DNA of 64,000 bases. Origin: Saccharum officinarum (Eukaryota; Streptophyta; Magnoliopsida; Poales; Poaceae). Shown in pieces: positions 10,681-21,344 of this stretch. The translations under genes and the position numbers were made by a program. Position 1 is the stretch's first letter, and the number at the start of each line of letters is the position of its first letter. The stretch is taken from the NCBI GenBank assembly GCA_020631735.1, contig CM036158.1, positions 79,909,447 through 79,973,446 on the forward strand, given 5' to 3'. Under the pieces are notes generated by a model. It was not told the DNA's origin, did no database searches, and saw only the letters and a program-made list of their open reading frames with translations.

Positions 10681-13599
10681 TAAGAATCTCGTCCCGAGAT
10701 TTTGAGTTACGAACCACTTATCGTAAAAAGCTTTATACGCGGTTTGAAGATATTCTCCCGTTTCCCAAGAAGCATCGCTCTCATCATGGTGGCTCCATTG
10801 AATCTTGTAGGTTGTGACCACTTTATTTCGAGTGACTCGGTCCTTAGTATCCAGGACTCGAACCGGTTGCTCGCGATACTCCAAGTCTGCTTGATCCGAA
10901 TACCCTGAGGTTCTATCCTCTCCTCTGGAACACGCAGACACTTCTTCAGTTGGGATACGTGAAAAACGGGAAATATCGAACTCATCTCTTCTGGTAACTG
11001 CAACTTGTACGCCACGGGACCCTTTTTCTCTACGATCTGGTATGGTCCTATATCTTGCAGACAGTTTCTTCTTGATTCCGAACCGTTTCTTCTTCATTGG
11101 GGTAACCTTCAAATAGACATAGTCACCTACTTGGAACTCCAATGTTCTTCTTCTCTTGTCTGCATAACTCTTCTGACGAGACTGTGCAGCTTGCATGTTT
11201 TGTTGGATAACACGGACCTTTTTCTCTGCCTCATCGACAAAATCAATTCCATAAAACCTTCTTTCTCCAGGCTCTACCCATTTAACGGTGTCCTGCACTT
11301 CCTGCCATACAAAGCTTCAAAAGGTGCCATCTTGATACTCTCTTGGTAACTGTTGTTGTAAGCGAATTCTGCCAACGGTAACCAGGATTCCCATGAGCCT
11401 CTGGATGATAGTACACAAGCTCTAAGCATATCTTCTAGTACCGCATTAACTCTTTCTGTTTGTCCATCAGTCTGTGGGTGGTAAGCCGTGCTACGAATCA
11501 AACTAGTACCCAAACCTTGATGCAGATGTTCCCAAATTGAGAGGTAAACTGCGAACCACGATCGGACACAATCGTTTTTGGTATCCCGTGCAATCGGACA
11601 ATCTCGGCAATGTACTTCTCTGCATATTGAGGTGGTCGGAATGTCGTCTTAACGGGCAGAAAGTGAGCTGTCTTGGTGAGACGATCTACTATTACCCAAA
11701 TAGAATCATGGCCCTTTTGTGTGGTGGGGAGACCAGTGATAAAGTCCATACTTATATCATCCCACTTCCAATCGGGTACCGACAAAGGTTGCAGAAGTCC
11801 TGCAGGTCTCATGTGAAGAGCTTTAACTCTACAACACATGTCGCAACGAGCAACGTATGCTGCAATTTCCTTTTTCATCTTAGTCCACCAATAACAGGGT
11901 CGCAAATCTTGGTACATTTTACTACTTCCGGGGTGAATAGATAACTTAGAACGATGGGCCTCATCCATCAACTTGTTCTTAAGCTCTCTATCCTTAGGTA
12001 CTACCAGGCGATCCTTGAACCATAACACTCCTTGGTCATCCAATCGAAAGTGTTTGGTGGGTTCTCTCTTCATCTTTTCTTTGATATGAAAGATTCCCTT
12101 ATCTGTTTTCTGACCATCAATGATCTGGCTTTCCAGAGTACAACTGACCTGAATATTATGCAACACAGCAGGATGTAACAAATTGAACCCTTCTTCAAAC
12201 AACGGTTGCACATCAATAGCATGGGATTTTCTGCTCAGTGCATCTGCTACTACATTAGCCTTTCCAGGGTGATAGTGCACGTTCAGATTATAGTCCTTTA
12301 TCAACTCTAACCATCTCCTCTGTCGCATGTTCAACTCAGATTGGGTAAAGATGTATTTGAGACTCTTATGATCTGTGAAGATATTACACACATTACCCAC
12401 AGGTAGTGCCTCCAAATCTTTAGAGCATGCACCACTGCTGCAAGCTCTAAATCATGTGTAGGATAGTTAACTTCATGCTTCCTCAATTGCCGTGAGGCGT
12501 AAGCAACGACTTTTCCATTTTGCATTAGCACACATCCTAACCCATTCTTGGATGCGTCACAGAAAACATCAAACGGCTTTTCTATATCTGGTTGGGCCAG
12601 AACAGGAGCAGTGGTCAACAACTTCCGCAAGGTACAGAAGGCTGCTTCGCACTCCTCTGTCCATACAAACTTATGATCCTTCTGTAACAGGCTTGTCATT
12701 GGTTTGGCAATCTTCGAGAAATCTGGTATGAAGCGACGGTAGTAACCGGCTAAACCAAGGAAACTGCGAACTTCGTTAACTGAAATTGGTGACTTCCAGT
12801 TCATAACCTCTTGTACCTTACTGGGGTCGACAGAAATGCCATTTTCAGACAACACGTGGCCGAGAAAAGGAACTGTCCTAAGCCAGAACTCACACTTGCT
12901 GAACTTAGCATACAGTCGATGTTCTCTGAGTCTAGTCAAGACTATCCTGAGGTGTTCCGCATGTTCTTCTTCATTTTCTGAGTATATCAGTATGTCATCA
13001 ATGAACACTATCACAAACTTGTCCAACTCGGGCATGAAAACCGAATTCATCAGGTACATAAAGTATGCAGGAGCATTTGTCAATCCGAAGGACATGACAA
13101 GATACTCGTACAAACCATATCTGGTAGAGAACGCAGTCTTAGGCACATCTTGCGGCCTAATTTTTATCTGGTGGTACCCTGATCTCAGATCTATTTTAGA
13201 GAACACTTTGGCTTTGGACAATTGGTCAAACAAGATATCAATCCGAGGAAGAGGATACTTGTTTTTAATTGTCACTGCATTCAGTGGCCGATAATCCACG
13301 CACATGCGTAAGGAGTTATCCTTCTTCTTTTTCACAAACAGAGCGGGGCATCCCCATTCGGACGAGCTGGGACGAATCAACCCTTTCCTTAGCAAATCCT
13401 GAAGTTGCTTTTTCAATTCTGCTAACTCATTGGGAGGCATCCGATAAGGCCTTCTTGAAATCGGTGATGTTCCTGGAATTAACTCAATGGCAAACTCAAC
13501 CTCTCGGTCTGGTGGAAGTCCAGGTAACTCCTCTGGAAACACATCTAGAAACCACAGACCACTGGAATCTGGACTAGCAGAGTAGTTTGTATCGCACAA
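10678..13599 (-). pseudogene. pol: Chromovirus A pol: RT, RNase H, integrase, chromodomain; several frameshifts
   Basis: From right to left: RT ([45 protein letters not shown] with FIDD catalytic motif), RNase H ([27 protein letters not shown]), then the integrase zinc finger (H and CDMCC) and core (MDFITGLPT, IVSDRGSQFTS, YHPQTDGQTERVN). A C-terminal chromodomain-like segment follows (VRVLDTKDRVTRNKVV, YKIQWSHHDESDASWE). The reading frame changes at about 13550-13590, 12331-12415 (inside RNase H), 11498-11513 and 11274-11298 (inside integrase), and twice between about 11040 and 10890. As written it is inactive. Some shifts may be sequencing errors, because the adjacent LTR copy shows the same kind of homopolymer loss. 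Confidence 0.9.
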
Positions 13600-15121
13600 G
13601 ATGTGCTAGCTAGGTCTACCCTCCGAGGTAGGACCACCCGAAAGGTGCCTTCCCCACTGGGTTCCTTAAGAGAGATACTCCTTCCTCCAACATCAATTAC
13701 AACTCCCATTTGATTCATCCAGTTCATACCCATGATCACATCCAAAACTAACCCTGGCATGACTATCAGGTTAAGCTTATATTGCCGGTTCGATATGTTT
13801 AGGGTTACTCCCTGAACAATCTGATTAGTCAACAGATCAGCCCCAGCTGAACTGATTTTATATGCACATTCCAATTCAACTATCTTTTGCTCATGTCTCT
13901 TAACGAATGCTTGACTTACAAAGGAATGAGATGATCCAGAATCAAACAAAACTACTGCAGGATGATTGTTGATAGAAAACATACCAGCTGTCACCGGTTC
14001 TCCCTCAGGGATGTCATCCACAATGGTGTGGTGCACACGAGCTTGATACTGCGTTTGCTGTTTCTTAGGGTAGGGACAATACTTTGCAAAGTGTCCAGGT
14101 TGGTTGCAGTTGAAGCACGGTCCCTTCACCTGAGCCACAGTTCCAGATGAACTGTCTTGTCCTGCCTTTGCTTGAGGCAATGCCATCTTGAACGGCTTCT
14201 GGTTCCTCTGGGGTGGCTGAGCATTCTGATTCTTCCTTTGCGGTGGCCTAAACCTTGCACCTGGGGCAGGCGATCGATAAGCTGGGCGGTTGGCTACTGG
14301 GGTCCTGGACTGAGACGAACCCGACTCGAAAGCCCTCTTACGGATCTTGGAAGCAGCATACACATGGTTGTTCTTCTCTTGCTTCAAACAGTCACTAACG
14401 AAGTCATTGAAACTAGTCCTCATGTTTGTACCCACATGTTTCATCATCTTGGGACTCAGGCCTCTCTTGAAACTAGCGATCTTCTTGGCATCAATATCCA
14501 CCATGTCCGGAGCATAACGGCTCAGGTTATTAAAGGCATGCAGGTATTGAGTCACAGTCTTCGTGCCTTGATTTAATGCCAGGAATTCCCCAAGCTTCAT
14601 CTCGGTCAGACCAGGTGGAATGTATGTTCCACGGAAGGCTTCAGTGAACTCCCTCCAAGAGATATGGGCGTGGGGAGGAAAAGTGGTGCGGTGATGCTTC
14701 CACCACATTCCTGCCGGACCTTGAAGCTGATGAGCTGCGTACTCAGCCTTCAACACTTCAGTCATTCTTAAGACACGAAACTTATCTTCCATCGTATTAA
14801 TCCACTCTTCTGCATCTAAAGGTTCTGCGGCTTCCTTGAAGATCGGTGGACGAGTATCCATGAAGTCCTTGAAACTGCTGTACGGATTTGCTTCGTGACC
14901 TCCCGGGTTTATCCCCGACGGGTATTATCTGCGATACTGCGCAGCGCCGCTTCCATATTCTGTTGCATGCTCTCCATGTTTCGTTGGCTTCCCAGGAATT
15001 GGGCGAAAAACTGTTCCGCAGTGTAAGGTGGAGGAGGCGGTGGTGGATCCCGATCATCATTAGCAGCTGCACTGCCACCAGCCTCAGCGGTACCATACAC
15101 GGTACGACGAGTGTTCGGCAT
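13545..15121 (-). pseudogene. gag: Chromovirus A gag-protease, frameshifted near the N-terminus
   Basis: The ORF starts at ATG 15121 right after a TGCAG splice-acceptor-like motif. It reads a Pro-rich N-terminus and is shifted by one base at about 14910-14927, beside a GGGG run. It then continues as a 438-codon frame from 14861. Visible parts are the retrotransposon gag capsid domain (DAEEWINTMEDKFR, GPAGMWWKHH), a CCHC knuckle (CFNCNQPGHFAKYC) near residue 250 of the long frame, and the retropepsin motif VLFDSGSSHSFV. It ends at 13545 and overlaps the RT frame. Gag forms the particle and the protease processes the polyprotein. Chromovirus B carries the same arrangement. Confidence 0.88.
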
Positions 15122-15488
15122 CTGCATGTTTCAGCAACAATAATTATTAGGTGATGTTGTAGGAATTGCGACCGACTGAAAAATCATGCCGAACTGAATT
15201 CACTGGAGAGAATAAATTCATACAATAAAACAGGGGCATAATAAGTCATTCCAATTAACACAACATCACTAATTATATTACTTAAAGCACACACATCGCG
15301 TCCATTACAACCAAGTTGCCAGCATACATACACTGGACTTTTGACGTTCGGATACCGCCACAAACACATCCAAGCTTTCCAACCTTACATCAAGCTTTAG
15401 TCTTTCTACTCATTATTACATGTCCAAAGTGCCAATAAGCAAAAGATCATGCAAACGGAACCTAGTAGCTAGTGCAACAACTACTAGC
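15122..15488 (-). other. Spacer between extra ORF and gag of chromovirus A
   Basis: 367 bases without an ORF on the element strand. Its left end is a probable 3' splice site (ACATGCAG directly before the gag ATG). If the leader donor at 16785 is used alternatively with this acceptor, the extra ORF would be skipped to give a gag-pol mRNA. Confidence 0.5.
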
Positions 15489-16541
15489 CTACTCATCGTG
15501 ATCGCTATCTAGGTCCGAGACGTTGGCGTTGTCGCCAACTGCAGCGTCGTCGTGCTCCTCAGCTGGCGCCACGGGCTCTTCAGGATCTTCGTCTGCATCC
15601 AAATCCATCTCTGCTGCGCCAGGAAGGTCATAAGGGTTAAGCTGATTGTTCAGCCGATGGACCTCTTCATGCAAGTTATCGTTGTACTCTTCGGCATCAG
15701 CCAGCCGCTGCTCGAGCTCAAACTGTCTAGCTCTCAACACATTCTCTGCGGACCAGGCTTCATTCCTCTGATGGAGCACATGAGCCAACATGCTCTCAGC
15801 ATTCCTGTGGGCGGTGGTCAGTTGCCCAAGCTGCTCTCTCAGGGCACGTACATCTCCCTCAAAAATCACAGTCCTCTGAGTGGCCTGATCTCTCTGACGA
15901 GTCAACTGAGCCATCTCAGCAGTGAGCCTCTCAATCTCGGCGTCGTGATCTCTCTGAAGCTGACGGCGGTCATCGCGAGCCTGACCAAGAGCACTAGAAA
16001 CACGTCTCAGACTACCTTCCACTCCATCGAAGGCCCTCATTACTGCGAACATGGCACTCATAGCGGGGTTGTCACTGTTCTGTGCCTCTGCTGCGCTAAT
16101 CTCCAGAGATCTGCCCCTTGCTTGCTGCCACGAGTCAGTGGAGGGGTTGCCCCTCGGAAAGACTCCCACTATAGTTGCTGCCAACTCCTGAGGAAAGCGA
16201 TCCATGATATCTCTCAGGATTCCAAAGGCTGCCCTCTCAGCGGCTTCTTCAGGGGTCCTGCCAGTTGACTCAAAACGCCAACCGGTCCACTCAGAACCAT
16301 CACCTCGGGGACGAACTACTGCTTCCACAGTCACCAAAAGTCCTTCACCCAACCGCTCATTTGACCAAAAGTAGCGGGGCTCCATCCCATCATGATAGCC
16401 TACATAGCTGAGCACTCTCCACAAGAGTGTAGGCATCCCAAACTCTCCAAGAAAAGTGTGACGCTGGCGAGTGCGCGGAGCAAGCTGATGACGGGGAGCT
16501 CTGCCGGTAGACTTGCGAGCGGTCTGCTTGGTACGTGCCAT
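15489..16541 (-). CDS. Extra retrotransposon ORF with histone H3-like N-terminal tail
   Basis: An intact 350-codon ORF lies on the element strand between PBS and gag. It starts at ATG 16539-16541, directly after the acceptor-like GCTACAG. Residues after Met read ARTKQTARKSTG, identical to histone H3 positions 1-12. RAPRHQLAPR follows, matching H3 14-23 except for Lys to Arg or His changes and a missing G13. Residues ~30-135 form a conserved-looking domain (RYFWSNERLGEG, GRTPEEAAERAAFGILRDIM) of unknown function. Residues ~170-300 are a long coiled coil and ~305-350 an acidic tail (LDSDHDE end). The second chromovirus in this window carries a diverged, damaged homologue. Removal of Met would leave Ala1, so Lys4 and Lys9 sit exactly as in H3. 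Function is unknown; a chromatin-directed role is inference. Confidence 0.9.
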   Translation of the reverse strand: MARTKQTARKSTGRAPRHQLAPRTRQRHTFLGEFGMPTLLWRVLSYVGYHDGMEPRYFWSNERLGEGLLVTVEAVVRPRGDGSEWTGWRFESTGRTPEEAAERAAFGILRDIMDRFPQELAATIVGVFPRGNPSTDSWQQARGRSLEISAAEAQNSDNPAMSAMFAVMRAFDGVEGSLRRVSSALGQARDDRRQLQRDHDAEIERLTAEMAQLTRQRDQATQRTVIFEGDVRALREQLGQLTTAHRNAESMLAHVLHQRNEAWSAENVLRARQFELEQRLADAEEYNDNLHEEVHRLNNQLNPYDLPGAAEMDLDADEDPEEPVAPAEEHDDAAVGDNANVSDLDSDHDE

Positions 16542-16785
16542 CTGTAGCAAAAATTTTATTACCGTGGTGAGAACAGATTTTTAAGTTGGCATTTTTATCG
16601 AAATGAGATAATCAATTTATAAGGGGAGGAACAGTGCCATGAATGAAATGCACACATGATGCATGCACGTTCAGTACGTCCTCACAAACTTAGAAAACTA
16701 ATGACTACTAACGGAATAAACGGTGGCATACAACGATCTCTTGTAACGTAACTAACACGTACTACTCGAAAGCGTTGTTATGTAC
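16542..16785 (-). other. Probable leader intron of chromovirus A
   Basis: On the element strand CTGCAG|GTACAT at 16786/16785 looks like a donor, and TTGCTACAG|ATG at 16542/16541 like an acceptor. The enclosed 244 bases have no ORF. Chromovirus B has both motifs at matching places (253 bases). This is supported by conservation only; no transcript was seen. Confidence 0.6.
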
Positions 16786-17315
16786 CTGCAGAAAAGAAAT
16801 CACTTCAGCCCAAACCTCACAGTATGAAAACATGCAGAAAGCAGTAAAGTAAGTTACTCGCTCTACACGCATCCCCAGATACGAGTATAACGGTAATAAC
16901 TACCCGAATCGTCGTCCTATTGACGGCATCGTCACTGCATGACGGAATTCCCCACAATTTGGATACCCTCATACGAACATGCGCAGGGCACGTAAGTATT
17001 TCGGTATCACATAAGCACTCCCCTAGATCGGCAGTGTATCCGACCAAGCACTCACAACTCTCACTTACCAAGGCGTAGAGGTAAAGGATCCATACATTAC
17101 CACTCAAGTGAATGGCACTCATACCATAGCACGCCGTATGAGCGACGAAATTTAAAATATGATGCAAACCCCCAAGTTAGTACTTAATTAAGCCACCTAG
17201 AGTCCTTATCGGGCATAAAGGATATGACCACTGGCACACTTTTAAGTTCAAAAGCTTATTTGAAAATACAGTTTTATTTTTAAATATTCATGTGAACAGT
17301 AGCATGCTAAACCAT
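16786..17315 (-). other. 5' leader of chromovirus A
   Basis: About 530 bases of untranslated leader between PBS and donor site. I see no long ORF on the element strand that I trust; a 116-codon frame at 16817-17167 has no recognisable features. Confidence 0.55.
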
Positions 17316-17327
17316 GCTCCGATGCCA
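17316..17327 (-). other. PBS of chromovirus A
   Basis: The element strand reads TGGCATCGGAGC, resembling the initiator tRNA-Met PBS (TGGTATCAGAGC) with two changes. It is two bases from the LTR end and sets the LTR boundary at 17330. Confidence 0.85.
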
Positions 17328-17329
17328 GC

Positions 17330-20300
17330 TGTAACGGATCAACGTAATTATACGAAATTAAGTAAGAAAATCTTCCACCGAGGCGGTTAATTTAACAAAC
17401 TTAAGCCCGTATAACCCGAGATTCCGTGAAATCACGAAGGATTTCAAAACCACTAACATACAACCAAGATCGTACTGATTTAGCAGCCACAATTCACACG
17501 ATACACAAATCTAATCATAAAGGTAAGATACATCGGAGTTCGGAAATAAAAGTTATTACAACATAGTTCAACATAAAGTAGCGGAAGCAAATAATTTTAC
17601 GCACACACACTTAGTTCAGTTACAGTGCCAGTCGATAGTCATGGTCCACAAAAGCAGTAGATAAGACCAACAGAAAGACCCTTGCCCAAGGTCCTAGTTG
17701 TCACCCATCGCCGGATACAGACAGTTGGAGCAGTACCCGTAGTACATCTGACCATCTGCAACAACAATGGGAACAACGCCCTGAGTACGAGAATGTACTC
17801 AGCTAGACTTACCCGTCATAAACCAGAAATAACATGACCCCAAGGAGCATGCAAGGCTTTACATAGTGGATTGGCTTGACTCCTTTGCGAAAAGCACAAG
17901 TTGTTATGAATGACTAAGGATAAGTGTCTTTAGCATCATTTTTAGGACAACCTATTCATGCTAAATGAGCACCTATGACTAAAACAAACACTTGATTAAC
18001 CATTAACATCAAAGATTACCATCTCAGGTTTGGCATTTCCAACATTATCTCCATAACCATCCGTGTTCCATCATAAAAACTACGATGCCATAGCTCGAGT
18101 CAAGTGCTCACTAACCGGGAGCGACGGCGATTCGAATCGAATTCCTATCCAGCTGGAGATTTATTCCTCACACAAACCATGCTTCCCCCGTCAGGGTCGC
18201 GTAGATCACCAATGACACTTTCCGAGAAGCCGCGGGATAACAATCATGGATCGCACTACCCAGGGACCGCCCGACTGCCAGGACGCACCTTGGGCTCACT
18301 CTTCGCGTCCCCGTTACCCCCTTCCACACCAGTCTGCCAACCCGAGTTTATCCCGGCTCAAAAAGTGTCACTAGCTTCGCGGTCGAAAGGTACTTTATTC
18401 GGCCAGCTAAATGTGAGGCATGCGTTCAACATGACAAGAGGGACGAGCAACGATCGGTCCTTAACTGACACAGACGGAATCACTATAGTCCAAAACCCTA
18501 TAAGACTCCGCCCGGTCTCCGTTTATCCATCAACACTTGGTTACTTTTCATGATCACAATTACAGCTAACCATAACCTGGTATCCACCTATAACTCGCAG
18601 GTGACAGGAAATCACCCGACTTCTACCGGTCTAAGCATGGCTAAGCAATTTACTCGATCCTGACCTAACAGGGTAAAAGATAATCCGGTGGCCAAGGTAA
18701 TAATGCAACAACGGTTTCACTCAACTCCTATAACTTAGTGCAACAATATATAACTATAACTCATGTAATAAGGAATAACTTTTTATAAATTTAGGAGGCT
18801 TAAAATGCTCCAGGGCTTGCCTTTTTCGAACGAGCTAGGGTGGTGGTCAACGCACTCTGGCAGTTCCTCGCCTGACTCTTCCTCCTCGGGCACCTCCTGT
18901 GCCTGGGGTTCCTGCTGATCCGTCCAAGCCTGCTCCTCCGGTACTGCTACCTGCAACTCCTCTTGCGATCCTGTATGATGCAAGTGCATAAGGAAACATG
19001 CGAAGAATGCATCGAATTGCGGTGGAGTGCTTTGATGACATGAGATGCAGATGAGCACATGGAATGAGCAGTTTGAATATAATTATTTCTTCTACAAGGT
19101 AGTCAACGTCATCCAAGAACATGTAACCTAAAACATACACCTTATCCTTCTATTAGTTAGCCTACCATCTACACATACAAGTGAACCTAAGCTACCAAAG
19201 CTTACCAACCTAACTCATCCATAACATCAGCAAGGCATCATGATGCTTCAAAGATACACCAAACATATTTTATTTCTCTCAATTTCTCATAAAGAATAAT
19301 CTTTTATTCCCTATTTAGCTAGGGTTACACAACAACACCTATCTCTGGTGTAGATAAAAATCTACAAAAATTACAGTAGACTACTCTTACCCTAACTAAC
19401 CTACCACTAAATTTTCATGAGAATTGCACAAGTAAAACTGCCTGTACAAAATAAACAAGTTATAGCCTAATTGTGAGCATGAATTTATTTTATACTAGAA
19501 AAAGTGTCAAACAACAGATTTCACAATTTTCTTAGGTTACTAACAGTAAACCAACATACTACAAAAATTATCAGATGTATGTTGTATACAAATTTTGCTC
19601 TATAGTAAAAATAACAGATATTACCAATTAAAAGCATTGGAACTACACTTCAAAATTTTTCCACAGAACATGCTTCACTGGCATTTTTCCTAGAAAGTAC
19701 ATCACTAATAAAGACCAATGTAACAAGAATCATATTTTTCCCTTTATTATTTTATTTACTACACTTTTTCTAAGATAACAGCATATATAACAATTAAATA
19801 AAATTGCACAGTAGAGTGTCACAAAAATCACATGAGATATTTTTAAACTGTAGATCTATTCAAAAGGAACATTTCACAATTTGTTTCATGATTTTTGGAG
19901 CTATAAATCTTGAGATACAATTTTTGGAAGCTTTTTTTCAGATTTTCTGGAAATCAATTTCTTTAAAACCGAAAATCAAAACCGGCTTTAAACGCTACGT
20001 GCACCCCAGGTCTGCACACCGCGAACACACATGAGACGGACAGGTGGGACCACGCGGTCAAACGGGCCCACCCGTCAGTCGAACCGGCCAGGGGCGGCGC
20101 TGACCGACGAGCTCTCGCCGACGGCGAGGTCTCCAGTCAGGCCGTGACTGCCATCGTGATCTCCGTCTTCGCGCGAACCTAGCGAGCCAGCTAGCGCGGT
20201 CAAAGGAGCTCAGGAGCGTGCTCACCGGCGGCCATGGCGGCACGGTGGTTCGGCTCACCGCCGGCCGGCCAACTCCGACCGGGATGGGGTGTGTGGGGTG

Positions 20301-21344
20301 GTCTGCGAGCTTCACCATGTGAGTGCGGTGCTCGTGCACGTGAGAAGAGAGCGAGAAGGGGGACGGAGGGGTGAAGTTCACGGGGCAGTGCGCTGCCGGT
20401 GAACTCGACCAACTCCGGCGAGCCATTCCCGCCGACGGGGGCCTTACCACGGCGCGATAGGGCGAACACAGGATTCGTGGAGTCGTGGCGGAGCCCTATG
20501 CAAGATGTAGCAGTTGGCGGTGAGCTCTAGCGGCGGGAAACTCCAACTCCGGCGAGGCGCGCGACGGCGGAGGCGGAGGCGGAGCTTGCTGCTGCTGTGC
20601 GGGCGGGCGAGGGAGAATGGAGGGAGCAACCGAGGAGGACGAGCGCGCGGAGGGGGTAAGCGGGCGTGGACGCTGCGGGGGCCACAGGGCGCGTGTCGCG
20701 CGGCTCCGACGGCGTGCGGCCACGCGGCGGCCGAACGCTGCCGCGGCGCCACGACGCCACGCGCGGGCGCGCGCGCGGGCGGGAGGGAGACGACGCGGGC
20801 GCGGGCCAGGCCGGCTTCGGCCATGGGCCGGGATGTGAGGCTGCGGCCCAGTAAAGCGAAATCCGATTTTTCTTTTACAAAAATATTTTCAGATTTAATT
20901 CCTTGTTTCAAAATTGAATTTGGAGATGAAAAAGAGGTTTTCAGAAATTTGGCCCAAAATAAAAGTTGTTCAAAATTTTATTCTCTACAACTTTCATATA
21001 GAGCACTTTTCAAAATTCTCAATAGATTTTGAATTTGAGATTTAAAGCTAATTTAAAATCAAAAACTCATTTACTTAGAATATTTTTAAAACAGAATTTG
21101 AGGAAGACTTGAATTCAAAATTTTTGCTCCAATAATCAAGTTGATTTATTCTAGATTATTTAAAATTGCTACTTCTCAAAAGTTCACCAACTTTTTAACA
21201 CTTATATCAAACTTAGGGTTCCCATTTATTTGTTTTTCAAATTAAATTTGAAAGAGCTACAATTCAAATAATGCTAATCATGCAATGATGTTGAATGCTT
21301 ATGCTTTGAATGATAATGCATGCTTAACACCCAGGGGTGTTACA
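17330..21344 (-). repeat. 5' LTR of chromovirus A (4015 bp)
   Basis: The LTR is bounded by tgtaac on the left and gttaca on the right (perfect 6-base terminal inverted repeat). The right 750 bases match 9922-10667. It shares conserved blocks with the LTR of chromovirus B at about 17780-17860 and 18095-18157, and a conserved coding segment at 18783-18970. The distal 20050-20850 part is very GC-rich and offers long overlapping frames in many phases; I treat those as composition artefacts. Confidence 0.92.
18783..18970 (-). CDS. Conserved coding segment (possible exon) inside LTR of chromovirus A
   Basis: On the element strand an acceptor-like CATACAG at 18971-18977 opens a frame of about 60 codons. 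It is rich in Glu and Pro and ends GEELPECVDHHPSSF, then KGKPWSILSLLN and a stop. The LTR of chromovirus B has the same segment at 34779-35008 (AEDLPECPDHRPSTF, KGKPRCMLNLL). Protein-level similarity in two diverged LTRs suggests it is translated, either as an exon or a small ORF. No known domain is recognised and no start codon is certain. Confidence 0.5.

Larger units (their letters stand above)
9922..21344 (-). mobile_element. Chromovirus A: Ty3/gypsy retrotransposon, Tekay/Del-like, with extra H3-tail ORF
   Basis: The element runs right to left. The 5' LTR is 17330-21344 and the PBS 17316-17327. An extra ORF lies at 15489-16541, broken gag at about 13545-15121 and broken pol at 10678-13599. 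The PPT is 10668-10680 and the 3' LTR runs from 10667 down to the gap. RT-RNase H before integrase, a chromodomain-like C-terminus and roughly 4-kb LTRs fit Tekay/Del chromoviruses. The right target-site copy would be gcctc at 21345-21349. A full copy would be about 14.7 kb. Confidence 0.92.

Noticed and set aside
16480..16541. A real histone H3 gene or pseudogene insertion
   Set aside because: Only the first ~23 residues match; the histone fold is absent, a coiled coil and acidic tail follow, and the same architecture is present in a second retrotransposon family.
20058..20911. Many long overlapping frames on both strands (up to 172 codons) in the GC-rich distal LTR of chromovirus A; the same at 36450-37090 in B
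   Set aside because: High GC removes stop codons in all frames; there are no domains and no agreement between the two elements except at the separate conserved segment.
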